Shown in pieces: positions 18,001 through 26,478 of a stretch of DNA of 48,132 nt; the stretch's first letter is position 1, and every line of letters starts with the position of its first letter. The stretch covers positions 1 through 48,132 of the forward strand of contig DAOUQC010000033.1 in NCBI GenBank assembly GCA_030625775.1, read 5' to 3'. A model generated the notes under the pieces. It was not told where the DNA came from and searched no databases. It saw only the letters and a list, made by a program, of their open reading frames with translations. The DNA is from Verrucomicrobiota bacterium (lineage in GTDB: Bacteria > Verrucomicrobiota > Verrucomicrobiia > Verrucomicrobiales > DEV007). The position numbers and the translations under genes were made by a program.

Positions 18001-19571
18001 CCCTGGTTCGTAACGACACCGCTCCTATTGCCCGCACCGCAGCCGCCTCCCTTGGCATGATAGGCAACAAAAAAGCGGTTCCCGGCATCCTCGCCACTCT
18101 TGATCGTGAAATGGATCGCCATCAGGAACATGCCTTAATATACGCACTCATCGAACTCAATGATTATGCCAACACCGCTAAAGCCTTGCAGTCGGACAAG
18201 CCCCTGGTTGTGAGCAGAGCCCTTTGGGCCCTGGATCAAATGGACGCTTCCAAACTGAGAGCGAGTGATGTATTGACACTACTCGACCGGGATGATGAGC
18301 AACTTGGAAAAACTGCTACCCAGATTGCAAAACGTCACCCGGAGTGGGATGGGGCAATCGCCAATCGTTTTTTTGACTGGCTGGATACGGATGAAAGCCT
18401 CAGTCCCTCCCAGCAAAAAACCATTGCCTTGCTGGCACCGGGTTTCATCAGTACTCCTCCGATGCAACCTATCATTGCGACTTTACTCAACAGCAAAACG
18501 GTCGAGCAACAAAAGCTCGCTTTTGCCGTTATTGAAGCCAGTGATCAGGCCCCTTTGCCCGAGACCTGGATCCCTGCTTTCAAATCAGCACTCGTTGATG
18601 GTAACACCAAGCAGCTCATTGCCGCACTTAATGCTCTGGCAAAAATCAAGACGGATGCCTTTGATGACAATCTGCGCAACATTGGCTCCGACATTAAACA
18701 AGACGCCATGATCCGTATCCGGGCGCTGCGTGCGGTTTCCACAAAAAATGCAGTTCTCCATCCGGCGGCCTACGACCTGTTGAAAGGCCTGTTGCAACCC
18801 GATGCCAGCCCCTTCCAGCGGCTTGAAGCCGCACAAATGCTGGGGAGTGCAAAATTAACTAAAGCGCAACTGATCGAAATCGCAGGACTCACACTCAATG
18901 CCGGCCCCATGGATCTGCCTCATTTGATCAAGGTCTTTGAAAAACAACGCAACCCGGAAATTGGCATGGCTCTCGCCAAAGCACTACCCAAATCCCCCGG
19001 TTTGGGTGCCATCGAAGCGACAGAACTGCAACGCATGTTCACACACTACGGAGCGGAGGTGACCAGGGAATTCCAACCTACACTTGATGACTTGTTGGCC
19101 AAAGCAGAACAGCAGGAAGAGCGCCTGGCTGCCATTGAACCCGAACTCGACAAAGGTGATGCCAAACGCGGAAAAGTCGCTTTCGTTGCAGGCAAAGGAG
19201 CCTGCATGACTTGCCACAAAATCGGAGAAGTCGGCAGATCGGTCGGCCCCGAGCTCACCCATATTGGACGCATCCGCACCAAACGTGATTTCCTCGAATC
19301 CATCCTTTACCCCAGCGAATCGCTTTCCCGTGATTTTGAATCCTTCTCAGTCACCATGAAAGACGGAGCCGTCCACTTCGGCTTAATCCAACGGGAAACC
19401 GCAGACACCGTTTATATTACCGATCTGGCAGGAACTGAACATCCTCTGCCACGAGCTAATGTGAAATCTGTCGACCCCGTTCCGGTTTCGCTCATGCCGC
19501 AAGGTTTGGAAGCGGCCATGACTCGCCAAGAGTTGTTGGATATCATCGCTTATCTGAAAGCAAGTCAGTAG
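15033..19571 (+). CDS. Secreted sulfatase - PVC dehydrogenase - HEAT - cytochrome c fusion protein
   Basis: 1512 residues from the ATG at 15033. The frame is open from 14982, but 15033 gives a proper signal peptide (SIGLILFLLSPTLLL, cleavage near SSAAA). Residues about 30-460 are a sulfatase with C80-S-P-T-R84 formylglycine motif, LVGKWHLG and AADQGW in place of the usual DNG. Residues about 500-870 are a PVC-type membrane-bound dehydrogenase propeller (PDGYIAEVAAAPPLVERP, DTDNDGIFDKS, DVHGPFLHQNGRIYW). Residues 890-1345 are HEAT-like helical repeats. Residues 1365-1510 are the PVC-type heme domain with C1391-M-T-C-H1395. There is no stop or frame change at the joins. Such domains normally occur in separate genes. 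The protein probably desulfates and oxidises a glycan in the periplasm, which is inference. Confidence 0.88.
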   Translation: MTISRSIGLILFLLSPTLLLTPHSSAAAPKKPNVVFILSDNHGAWTLGCYGNKDIRTPHIDKMAAEGVRFTNAFANNAVCSPTRATYLTGLMLSQHGVHNFLHGGNLQVGPDQRNTLAEFTSLPEVLKKNGYSCGLVGKWHLGNNTKNNEGLDDYWITMPAGGTSTFHNAQVIENGEIRKEPEYLTTFWTDHALKFIDQSAKNPDKPFFLFLAYNGPYGLSRYQLKPSGNRHEKFYADKEMPSFPRGVIHPWEYNNREYFGNPVSIRRYGEELSAVDDGVGAVMKKLKDLGLDDDTLVIFAADQGWAGGQHGFWGMGDHTRPINAFDFSMKIPMIFRQPGKIPAGKTPDIHVTNYDFMPSVLSYLGMADQMPTEPKSPGRDFSKAMLGEKTDPWDNTVFYEYESLRCVRSGDWKYIERYKDGYDELYNLKDDPDERHNLINSEKTVAKKVALKKQLDDFFAINVQKKYDLWNGGESQPKTLVWGKEAQDRLKANLTKGRGTIPSVFDPSFTPPSMTLPDGYIAEVAAAPPLVERPMMAAFDEYGRLFVAESSGVNLNDKELDKQKPHSIKLLEDTDNDGIFDKSTVFADKMTFPQGALWLQDSLYVMSPPSLWRLEDTTGDGVANVREELVTGFKYTGNAADVHGPFLHQNGRIYWCHGRKGHTVVDTDTGRTVSDNKGARIWSCFPDGSDIQVHAGGGMDNPVEVDFMDNGDIVGSINLFYGRPRGDTLNHWIHGGVYPRYDQQSVIDEFKSTGPLLKEFHNFGHVAVSGMMRYRTASANPDWKDNIFTTHFNTQKITRTVIKQEGSTYASVKTEPFLKINDPGVHITDVLEDPNGDILVVDTGGWFRQGCPNSQVARPDISGAIYRIRKPGLRDKKMDQWGNKLDWKKASFDEVVHRLNDDSFSIREKASAWLAERGEPSIPSLADALESADPVLRRNAVWALCRLPFTQSRQLSRKMLTDPDESVRQAAAQAAGINNDRGGVDALIALVRNDTAPIARTAAASLGMIGNKKAVPGILATLDREMDRHQEHALIYALIELNDYANTAKALQSDKPLVVSRALWALDQMDASKLRASDVLTLLDRDDEQLGKTATQIAKRHPEWDGAIANRFFDWLDTDESLSPSQQKTIALLAPGFISTPPMQPIIATLLNSKTVEQQKLAFAVIEASDQAPLPETWIPAFKSALVDGNTKQLIAALNALAKIKTDAFDDNLRNIGSDIKQDAMIRIRALRAVSTKNAVLHPAAYDLLKGLLQPDASPFQRLEAAQMLGSAKLTKAQLIEIAGLTLNAGPMDLPHLIKVFEKQRNPEIGMALAKALPKSPGLGAIEATELQRMFTHYGAEVTREFQPTLDDLLAKAEQQEERLAAIEPELDKGDAKRGKVAFVAGKGACMTCHKIGEVGRSVGPELTHIGRIRTKRDFLESILYPSESLSRDFESFSVTMKDGAVHFGLIQRETADTVYITDLAGTEHPLPRANVKSVDPVPVSLMPQGLEAAMTRQELLDIIAYLKASQ

Positions 19572-19786
19572 GAAGAACTTCCGACAAGCTTAACTTCACT
19601 AGCGGGATAGATTTCCATATCTGTCTCGACCCGCATCCATCCAACTGCACAGGCAACAGACATGAAAATTTGTACTATTTTTTATTCTTCTATTACCTTT
19701 TTGGTCTTAAATCTCTCCGGAATTAAACCAATCTAACTGTGAAACCAGCATTAGTCCCCCCACTAGCTGCACGTTGGAGGCAATCC
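19572..19786. other. Intergenic region, no gene recognised
   Basis: 215 bases between two convergent genes. It contains GGAAGAACTTCC (19571-19582) and a weak GCGGG / CCCGC pairing near 19602-19634. A 24-codon frame at 19662-19736 begins like a signal peptide but stops at once, with no continuation in another frame that I recognise. Confidence 0.4.
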
Positions 19787-20605
19787 TCAGACCACCGCTT
19801 CTGCCAAGCGCGATCGGGCTTCAACTATATCAAGCTCTTGCCGCTGCCGCCCCTCGAAAGAACTGATCACGTCATAGCCTGCTACTTCCAGTATATCCAA
19901 AGCCTGTACAAAAAACTCTGCGACGCGCTCAGGCTGGTGTGAATCCGAGCCCAAAACCACCGGGATTTCCCGAGCCTTCATCATTGCCAAAATTTCCGGA
20001 CCGGGATTCATCTCAGGAAAAATCTTGTGAAAACCCGAAGTGTTTAATTCCATAGCCACCCCCGTCGCTGCAATACGATCCAGGGTTTGCTCCAGCACTG
20101 GCATCAGGCGTTCCAGTTGCCAGTCATCAACTGATGCATTTTTGATCAGATCAGGATGTGCCAGACAGTCAAACAAACCGGCTTCCGCCGACTCGGCAAT
20201 ATGCTCGAAATACTGGCACTGAAACTGCCAGATATCGCCCGTATAAAAAGCTGCATTATACTCTGGCGTATGCCAGTGAACAGACCCAAGAATGTAGTGA
20301 AAATCAGCTGAGCCGTGGAGTTGTTCAAGCCACGACTCCATGCCGGGAAAAAAATCGCTCTCCAAACCAAGGCGCACTTCAAAACCCTCCGGCGCGGAAT
20401 CCTGGGCTTCCCCAACCAGAGCGATATAATCCCATATCTCATCGGGATCCATTCTCACCTGATGCGAAAAACGGTTTGGCATTGGGCTGTGGCAAGTAAA
20501 AACCACACCGTCCAACCCTGCCTTCCATCCCCTGTCCACATATTCCCAAAGATAACCAGTCGCATGTTTGCACAGGGAGGTGTGCATGTGAGAGTCTAAC
20601 AACAT
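19787..20605 (-). CDS. PHP-domain phosphatase, histidinol-phosphatase (HisK) type
   Basis: 272 residues with PHP metal-binding motifs: DSHMHTSLCKHA at residues 4-15, FTCHSP near 36-41, GLESDFFPG, SVHWH, CLAHPDLIK and the final GSDSHQPE. This order is typical of class III histidinol-phosphatases, which remove phosphate in the histidine pathway using a trinuclear metal site in the cytoplasm. Other PHP phosphoesterases have similar motifs, so the histidinol phosphate assignment is likely but not certain. No other his gene lies in the window, which is not unusual for this phosphatase. Confidence 0.85.
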   Translation of the reverse strand: MLLDSHMHTSLCKHATGYLWEYVDRGWKAGLDGVVFTCHSPMPNRFSHQVRMDPDEIWDYIALVGEAQDSAPEGFEVRLGLESDFFPGMESWLEQLHGSADFHYILGSVHWHTPEYNAAFYTGDIWQFQCQYFEHIAESAEAGLFDCLAHPDLIKNASVDDWQLERLMPVLEQTLDRIAATGVAMELNTSGFHKIFPEMNPGPEILAMMKAREIPVVLGSDSHQPERVAEFFVQALDILEVAGYDVISSFEGRQRQELDIVEARSRLAEAVV

Positions 20606-20788
20606 GGGAGGTATTATCTATAAATGCTCCACCTCACCAAGCAAAATATTTAGATGTTCAACAGCAACTCATTGGGCTTCAATTCGCTCCGACAACTGCA
20701 AAGCTTACGTTTAACTGCCATTTGGCTTTGATTGTCCTCCCCAGGTGCTCTTCAAGTTTTGGTAGCCAGGGTAATAACGCACATTATT

Positions 20789-20998
20789 TTACGCTATTAC
20801 ATCCTCAATCACGCGCCCATGCACCACGGTCAGGCGGCGCTCGAGCCCATTGTGATAATATGTTAGCCGCTCGTGATCAAAGACCATCAAACGCAAAATC
20901 GTTGCATTAAAATCATACAAGGTCAGCGGATTCTCTGCAACCTCGAAACCAAACTCGTCGCTCGCCCCGTAACTCGTCCCACCTTTCACCCCGGCTAT
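20789..20998 (-). pseudogene. C-terminal remnant of a DUF1501 family protein
   Basis: The frame runs from just after an in-frame TGA (20999-21001) to TAA at 20789 and encodes about 69 residues. It reads like the C-terminal end of planctomycete/verrucomicrobial DUF1501 proteins: KGGTSYGASDEFGFEV, AENPLTLYDFNATILRLM, DHERLTYYHNGLERRLTVVHG. Intact DUF1501 proteins are, as I recall, 400-500 residues, and the rest is absent upstream, where the frame is closed and the DUF5916-like gene begins. There is no start context. I therefore call it a truncated gene left by deletion. The usual partner, a DUF1549/DUF1553 cytochrome protein, is also missing here. Confidence 0.72.
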
Positions 20999-21071
20999 TC
21001 AATCACAACAAAGGCAGACAAGGGCTTCTAAGAGATTACTCCCATTACCCTGAAAATTGCCTGAAAAAAAA

Positions 21072-23216
21072 TCAAAACCGGAAGGTCCAGCCCACTTTGG
21101 CTACCATTTCACTGGAAAATTGCTGGAAATTTCCATCCTCAACATCAAAGCCCTGATTAACCACCAGATAAACATCACTGCCCGGTTTCACAATGTAACG
21201 AATACGGCTGTTCACGCCTACTTTGTCGGAAACGTTGTCGTATTGAATAACAGAATCCCAGGACAAATGAGTGTTGGGAGTGATCCTGAATCCCACCGAT
21301 CCCACTACCGTCTCAAAGTCCCCCTCCTCCAGATCAACATCATTGTATGATCCCCCCAGACTAAGACGAAAAAAACGTGAGGCTCGCCAGACCGCATCAA
21401 TGATAGTCCGGGTTCGCTTTCCACTGTAAAATTCTCCCAGGCCAAACCTGGCTTCAAAACCAAAAGGTCTGGCAGAACTTGTATCAAAGCCAAAATGCAA
21501 TCGATTAGTTGAATAATTCCCGGGAGCGATGGGAATACCGTCTTGAATCTCAAAGTCTTCAAACAATACCTCTCGCCTGAATTCTGGTGCGATATAAAAT
21601 TGGTCTCCAGCGGATGTCTCAAAATCAACCGAAGGCATATCCAGCCGTTCCGTCTCAATATCGCCGTCCGGATTAGTAAAAGCACTGGCTCCAAAACCAA
21701 CATCCAATTGCTGCATCCAGTCAAGCTTTGGGAAAAAACGATAGCGGGTAAAGTTACTAATTGATCCCCCGTCACGTTGCACAAAACCCAATGCCGGACG
21801 GAATTTTTCATCTACATTCTCCACATCCAGAATGAAGGACAAAGGCGTATTGCTGTATTCGAACCGAAGCCCGTAAGAGTTTCCGCGTTCACCGTTATTC
21901 TCACTGCCCATCATCCACAGGTAAACATCCAGCGAATTGTCACCGATCCAATTGCTGTCTTTGTAGAGAAAATCAACTCCCCCCAGATTGTTGCTGCCAT
22001 TAGTTCTGGGATCGCCATAGGATCCAATCAGGCCGATCTGGGATTCTGCCAGCACATCATAGGTGAAGCGCCCGATATAAGCCTGGTCTTTATCCAGTTC
22101 CTCCAGACTACCTAAACCCACCCCCAGCAAACCAATTCCCAATTTTCCAATTCGACCGGTCATTTTTGCGCCACCCCGGATATCCACTTTTTCCCCTCCG
22201 GCCGACAAACCTATCGTCCGGGAATGGAAGGCCAGTGGAGAACGTCTTTGCCCGCCAAATTCAAAATACTCTGCTCCCTGCAGGAAAAAATCCCGCTGCT
22301 CGGGAAAAAACAAGGGGAAGCGGGTAAGATTCACCCGTCGCGCGTCCACTTCAGCTTCAGCAAAATCGGTATTGAATGTGAAGGTGGCAGTTAGGTTTGG
22401 AGTTATTTGATAAAAAATATCTCCCCCAGCTTCAAAATCGTATCCCTCCTTTGCGTCTTTATCACCGTTATTGTTCCGCCATCCATGTGTCATATAGGGC
22501 TTCACATCGATACCCAGTCCTTTTTCCACCTCTTTGAGTCCGACAAGTACCCCGGCATCCTCCAATTTAAAAAAACCTCGGTTCCGGCTCGCTGCCGTCC
22601 AGCGCATTTGTTCCTGACGTCTTGGCATCCACCGCCCGAAATTAACCCCCCAGTTCATTTCATTAGGATCAAAAGACAAACTGCGGAAAGGAATCACCAT
22701 CTCGGCCGACCAACCTTTAGCGTCGATATGGCTAGCACCATCCCACAGCGCATCCCATTCCATTCGTGGAGCATTGCGGCGCGGGTCGATTTTACCCTCC
22801 CCCAAAGCACCGTTGGCATTGATCCTGAAATAATACCCGGATTTTCCCCGGCGAAAGGGATCCAGCACTATGAAAACATAATCATCCGATCCCACGGTGG
22901 CATCGCGTTGCATAACCGAATGATTGAGCTTTTGGATCTGCTTGTCTGAAGCACGAAATGAGATATATAAATTCTCAGCATCAAAACAAACCCGGACTTT
23001 TGTTTTTTGTGTAGCAGCAGCACCCTCATTCGGATTTCGCTGGGTGAAGTTTTCCGCTGGATCAGCTTTTTGCCAGCAATCGTCATCAAGCTTTCCGTCG
23101 ATTTTCGGAGGTGTTTCTACAGCATAAACTCGAAGCCTCGGCGCATCCTCAGCAAAGGATAGCGTACTCCACAGGCCAAAAAAGATCAGTAGTATGAATC
23201 GAAAATTCTTTTTCAA
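21072..23216 (-). CDS. DUF5916-like outer-membrane protein with CBM9-like domain
   Basis: 714 residues with a signal peptide (FILLIFFGLWSTLSFA). Residues about 28-225 look like a CBM9-type beta-sandwich: PKIDGKLDDDCWQKADPAENF, then VRVCFDAENLYISFRASD and WSAEMVIPFRSLSFDP. From about 240 the alternating pattern and the motifs FNTDFAEAEVDARRVNLTRFPLFFPEQRDFFL match DUF5916, a predicted beta-barrel. The last residue is Phe in GWTFRF, as in outer-membrane barrels. The family often occurs beside peptidases or glycan-degrading loci, but its function is unproven. The gene is divergent from glpD. Confidence 0.85.
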   Translation of the reverse strand: MKKNFRFILLIFFGLWSTLSFAEDAPRLRVYAVETPPKIDGKLDDDCWQKADPAENFTQRNPNEGAAATQKTKVRVCFDAENLYISFRASDKQIQKLNHSVMQRDATVGSDDYVFIVLDPFRRGKSGYYFRINANGALGEGKIDPRRNAPRMEWDALWDGASHIDAKGWSAEMVIPFRSLSFDPNEMNWGVNFGRWMPRRQEQMRWTAASRNRGFFKLEDAGVLVGLKEVEKGLGIDVKPYMTHGWRNNNGDKDAKEGYDFEAGGDIFYQITPNLTATFTFNTDFAEAEVDARRVNLTRFPLFFPEQRDFFLQGAEYFEFGGQRRSPLAFHSRTIGLSAGGEKVDIRGGAKMTGRIGKLGIGLLGVGLGSLEELDKDQAYIGRFTYDVLAESQIGLIGSYGDPRTNGSNNLGGVDFLYKDSNWIGDNSLDVYLWMMGSENNGERGNSYGLRFEYSNTPLSFILDVENVDEKFRPALGFVQRDGGSISNFTRYRFFPKLDWMQQLDVGFGASAFTNPDGDIETERLDMPSVDFETSAGDQFYIAPEFRREVLFEDFEIQDGIPIAPGNYSTNRLHFGFDTSSARPFGFEARFGLGEFYSGKRTRTIIDAVWRASRFFRLSLGGSYNDVDLEEGDFETVVGSVGFRITPNTHLSWDSVIQYDNVSDKVGVNSRIRYIVKPGSDVYLVVNQGFDVEDGNFQQFSSEMVAKVGWTFRF

Positions 23217-23453
23217 AAAGAATGTTAATGAGGGGTTTTCAGCAGCCTCCTACTTCAACCTACGATGAGCCTATATGCAACCTTCAATAAAATCAGATTG
23301 AATCAAGGGAATTGCCCTCCACAGACATCTATTTGAATCAATACCTCAAGCACACAAACTCTCTCCCTGCAGGTATTTGTTTCCCCTCTCGTATTTTTTA
23401 TGGAAGACTAGCCTGACTCGGGATTTGCCCAGTTAAACTTTATACCCAAGACC
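23217..23453. promoter_or_regulatory. Divergent intergenic region, DUF5916 gene / glpD
   Basis: 237 bases between divergent start codons. It must hold both promoters. I see no clear -10/-35 pair and no strong inverted repeat. A TTTATAC stretch lies about 15 bases before the glpD ATG. Confidence 0.35.
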
Positions 23454-24959
23454 ATGAATCGCTCGGAAATGATTAGTCAGATTGAGGAATCCTCGAAAAA
23501 CTGGGACATTGTCATTATCGGCGGAGGGGCTACAGGATTGGGCTGTGCCGTGGATGCCGCAGCAAGAGGTTTCAGCACTTTGCTATTGGAACAAGGGGAT
23601 TTTTCCCAGGGAACTTCTTCGCGTAGTACCAAACTGATTCATGGCGGGGTGCGCTACCTTCAACAAGGCGACATCCCCATGGTCAGGGACTCGCTGCGTG
23701 AGCGAGGCCACCTGCTGAAGAACGCCCCCCACCTGGTTAAGCCGCTGCCTTTTGTCATTCCTGCCTACCGTTGGTATGAGCCCTATTATTACACTTTCGG
23801 CATGAAGCTGTATGACCTGCTGTCAGGCAAACTGGGCATCGACAATTCACTACTGCTATCCAAACAGAAGGTCGCCGAAAAATTCCCTAATTTAAAAAGT
23901 GATGGCCTTACGGGAGGCACCCTCTATTGGGACGCCCAGTTTGATGACGCCCGCATGGTGGTGGCCCTGGCACGCACAGCTAGTGAGCAAGGTGCCTGCG
24001 TTCTCAATTATCTGAAAGTAGACAATTTAAACAAAGACAATGGTCGAATCAGGGGCCTTATCGCGACCGATCAGCTTTCCGGTATTGAGTATTCCATTAC
24101 CGCAAAAGCCGTTATCAATGCTACCGGTGTATTTGCTGATTCCATTCGCCAGCTAGATGAGCAAACAGCCCCGGAAATCATTGAACCCAGTCAGGGCATC
24201 CACATCGTATTGGATGCCTCCTTTCTCTCGGCCGATCACGCCATCATGATCCCTAAAACTGATGACGGCCGGGTGCTTTTTGCTATTCCCTGGCACGGCC
24301 ACCTTATGTTTGGAACAACTGATACACCAGACGTCCCCATCGACTTGGAACCCCGCCCGCTTGAAGAGGAAATTGATTATCTGATCGAACACGCCGGCCG
24401 CTACCTGCAAAAAGCCCCTTCAAGGGAAGACGTCTTATCTGTCTTTGCCGGTCTGCGACCACTGGTTCGTCCAGCTCACTCAAAAAGTGGCAATACTTCT
24501 AAAATTTCCCGGGATCATCACATTGATGTTTCCATGGCCGGCTTGATAACCATTGTAGGAGGTAAGTGGACCACCTACCGTCACATGGCAGAGGATACGA
24601 TCGACCAGGCCATTCAATCAGCCTCACTGACTGCCAGCCCCTGCACCACCCTTGACCTTGAAATTCATCGCAGTGCCGAAAGTGAACCTATCGCCAGGGA
24701 AGACCCGGAACTTGATCAGCTATTGCACCCTGAGTTCAAATACAAAAAAGCCACGATTGTCGCCGCAGCAAGACACGAAATGGCGCAAACACTCGAAGAT
24801 GCACTTTCCCGCCGTACCCGCTGCCTTTTGCTAAATCAAAAAGCCAGCTTGGAAGCCGCACCCGAAGCTGCCAATTTGATGGCAAAAGAACTGGGCAAGG
24901 ATAAAACCTGGATCAAAGAGCAAATTGATCTGATTTCAAAAGTAAACTGGATGATCTGA
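23454..24959 (+). CDS. glpD: FAD-dependent glycerol-3-phosphate dehydrogenase
   Basis: 501 residues, normal for GlpD. The FAD-binding GGGATGLG is at residues 23-30, followed by ARGFSTLLLEQGDFSQGTSSRSTKLIHGGVRY given here in two parts: LLLEQGDFSQGTSSRSTK and LIHGGVRYLQ. Further motifs are YWDAQFDDARMV, INATGVFAD, GTTDTPDVP and GGKWTTYRHMAED. A C-terminal helical domain completes the fold. The enzyme oxidises sn-glycerol-3-phosphate to dihydroxyacetone phosphate and passes electrons to the membrane quinone pool. No glycerol kinase or facilitator gene is adjacent. An ABC permease gene starts 54 bases downstream on the same strand. Confidence 0.94.
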   Translation: MNRSEMISQIEESSKNWDIVIIGGGATGLGCAVDAAARGFSTLLLEQGDFSQGTSSRSTKLIHGGVRYLQQGDIPMVRDSLRERGHLLKNAPHLVKPLPFVIPAYRWYEPYYYTFGMKLYDLLSGKLGIDNSLLLSKQKVAEKFPNLKSDGLTGGTLYWDAQFDDARMVVALARTASEQGACVLNYLKVDNLNKDNGRIRGLIATDQLSGIEYSITAKAVINATGVFADSIRQLDEQTAPEIIEPSQGIHIVLDASFLSADHAIMIPKTDDGRVLFAIPWHGHLMFGTTDTPDVPIDLEPRPLEEEIDYLIEHAGRYLQKAPSREDVLSVFAGLRPLVRPAHSKSGNTSKISRDHHIDVSMAGLITIVGGKWTTYRHMAEDTIDQAIQSASLTASPCTTLDLEIHRSAESEPIAREDPELDQLLHPEFKYKKATIVAAARHEMAQTLEDALSRRTRCLLLNQKASLEAAPEAANLMAKELGKDKTWIKEQIDLISKVNWMI

Positions 24960-25013
24960 TTTGCCTGCGTTCCAAGCGCTATTTTTTTGTAAGGTCAATG
25001 TAAATAGAACACC

Positions 25014-25748
25014 GTGAAAAAAATATTTAACTGGTTTCTGTTTCTGGTATTGGCGGTGGGCTTCTGTTTCTTTTTCTACGTTCTGATCAGTTATGACTAT
25101 CCCTGGCAACAAATTTACCCCTATCGATGGAATCTGGTAAAAGGCTGGGGAATGACGGTTATCATCAGTGTTTTTGCCCTGATCCTCAGCAGTCTTTTTG
25201 GTTCCTTACTGCTTGCCGGACAGTTGGGACAACACCGCGCCACCCGGATTCTTTCGCGCAGCTATGTGGAAATCATCCGAGGCACCCCTCTGTTGGTTCA
25301 AATCCTGATCATCTTTTACATGATGGCGGATGCCGCGAATTTACAGAATAAATTTGTCATTGGCACACTCATTCTTTCCTTCTTTTCAGGAGCTTACCTC
25401 AGTGAAATTTTTCGAGGGGGAATAGAATCCATCCCCAAATCGCAAATAGAATCAGCCCGGGCGATAGGCTTAACCGGAACTCAAATTTATCGTTATGTCA
25501 TAATCCCCCAGGCTATTCGCAGAGTGATGCCTGCGGTGACCGGCCAATTCGCCAACCTGATCAAGGATTCCTCTTTATTGTATGTAATCGGCTTGCGGGA
25601 ATTCACCATGCAAGCACGCGAAGTCAATGCTGCCACTTACTCTACTTTTGCAGCTTATATCCCTCTGGCCGTAGGCTATCTCATTCTAACCCTTCCTCTC
25701 GCTATCTTGTCGCACCGACTGGAAAAACGTTTCCGCTATGAACATTGA
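25014..25748 (+). CDS. Polar-amino-acid-type ABC transporter permease
   Basis: 244 residues starting at GTG 25014. It is strongly hydrophobic, with membrane helices near residues 5-27, 44-68 and 90-110 and more toward the C-terminus. EIIRGTPLLVQILIIFY and the EAA loop ESARAIGLTGTQIYRYVIIPQA are given here as typical of the HisM/GlnP family (the loop spans about 145-168). The protein forms the inner-membrane channel with the ATPase encoded next, overlapping by 11 bases. No substrate-binding protein gene is next to it, and the binding protein is probably encoded elsewhere. Substrate is likely an amino acid, with identity unknown. Confidence 0.88.
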   Translation: MKKIFNWFLFLVLAVGFCFFFYVLISYDYPWQQIYPYRWNLVKGWGMTVIISVFALILSSLFGSLLLAGQLGQHRATRILSRSYVEIIRGTPLLVQILIIFYMMADAANLQNKFVIGTLILSFFSGAYLSEIFRGGIESIPKSQIESARAIGLTGTQIYRYVIIPQAIRRVMPAVTGQFANLIKDSSLLYVIGLREFTMQAREVNAATYSTFAAYIPLAVGYLILTLPLAILSHRLEKRFRYEH

Positions 25749-26472
25749 ACTTCGACAGATCAGCAAGCTTTACGGCGAAACGCAGGCCTTGCGAAAATTG
25801 GATCTAATTGTCACTGATTCGGTAAATGTGCTGGTTCTGATCGGACCTTCAGGGGGGGGGAAATCCACCCTCATGCGTTTATTGGGCGGCCTGGAATCCC
25901 CCGACAGCGGAGATCTTTTTTTCAACAAGCAACACCTGCTGCAAAGCGAGACAGTCTTACTCCAACACCGTCGTCAAAATGGTTATCTATTTCAATCGTT
26001 CAACCTTTTTCCTCACCTGACTGCACTTGAAAACGTCGAACTCCCTCTCATTAAAGTACACGGAAAAAAACCAGCAGAAGCCAGGTCACTTTCGCTGACC
26101 GCACTGTCCAGGTTTCAATTGGACGATCATGCAGACAAGTACCCGGCCCAACTCTCCGGCGGACAGCAGCAACGAGTTGCCATTGCCCGTGCCATCGCCA
26201 TCAAACCCAGACTGCTCCTGCTCGACGAACCCACTTCAGCTCTCGACCCGGAAATGACGGCAGAGGTGCTGGCAGTCATTGAGTCCCTCACCCAAAGCGG
26301 GCAGCAGATCATTCTCTCCACCCATGAAATGGGTTTTGCACGTGCGGTGGCTGATAAAGTAGTATTCCTCGCTGACGGCAAACTCATCGAAGAAGGACCG
26401 CCTTCAGCTCTTTTTGAACAGGCTGAAAACAAACAAGTCCAGAGCTTCTTCAGTAAAGTGATGCGCTATTGA
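25738..26472 (+). CDS. Polar-amino-acid-type ABC transporter ATP-binding protein
   Basis: 244 residues, the size of GlnQ/HisP. Walker A GPSGGGKST is at residues 36-44, the Q-loop in YLFQSFNLFPHLTALENVE, the signature LSGGQQQR near 139, Walker B LLLLDEPTSALDP, and the switch His in STHEMGFA. It energises import through the permease encoded by the overlapping upstream gene. Odd feature: the three glycine codons of Walker A form an unbroken run of nine G (25852-25860), a slippage-prone tract. The gene converges on the TPR gene with six bases between stops. Confidence 0.92.
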   Translation: MNIELRQISKLYGETQALRKLDLIVTDSVNVLVLIGPSGGGKSTLMRLLGGLESPDSGDLFFNKQHLLQSETVLLQHRRQNGYLFQSFNLFPHLTALENVELPLIKVHGKKPAEARSLSLTALSRFQLDDHADKYPAQLSGGQQQRVAIARAIAIKPRLLLLDEPTSALDPEMTAEVLAVIESLTQSGQQIILSTHEMGFARAVADKVVFLADGKLIEEGPPSALFEQAENKQVQSFFSKVMRY

Positions 26473-26478
26473 AACGCG

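Noticed and set aside
19662-19736. 24-codon frame with a signal-peptide-like start
   Set aside because: It stops after a hydrophobic stretch with no conserved continuation. It could be a remnant but cannot be supported as a gene.
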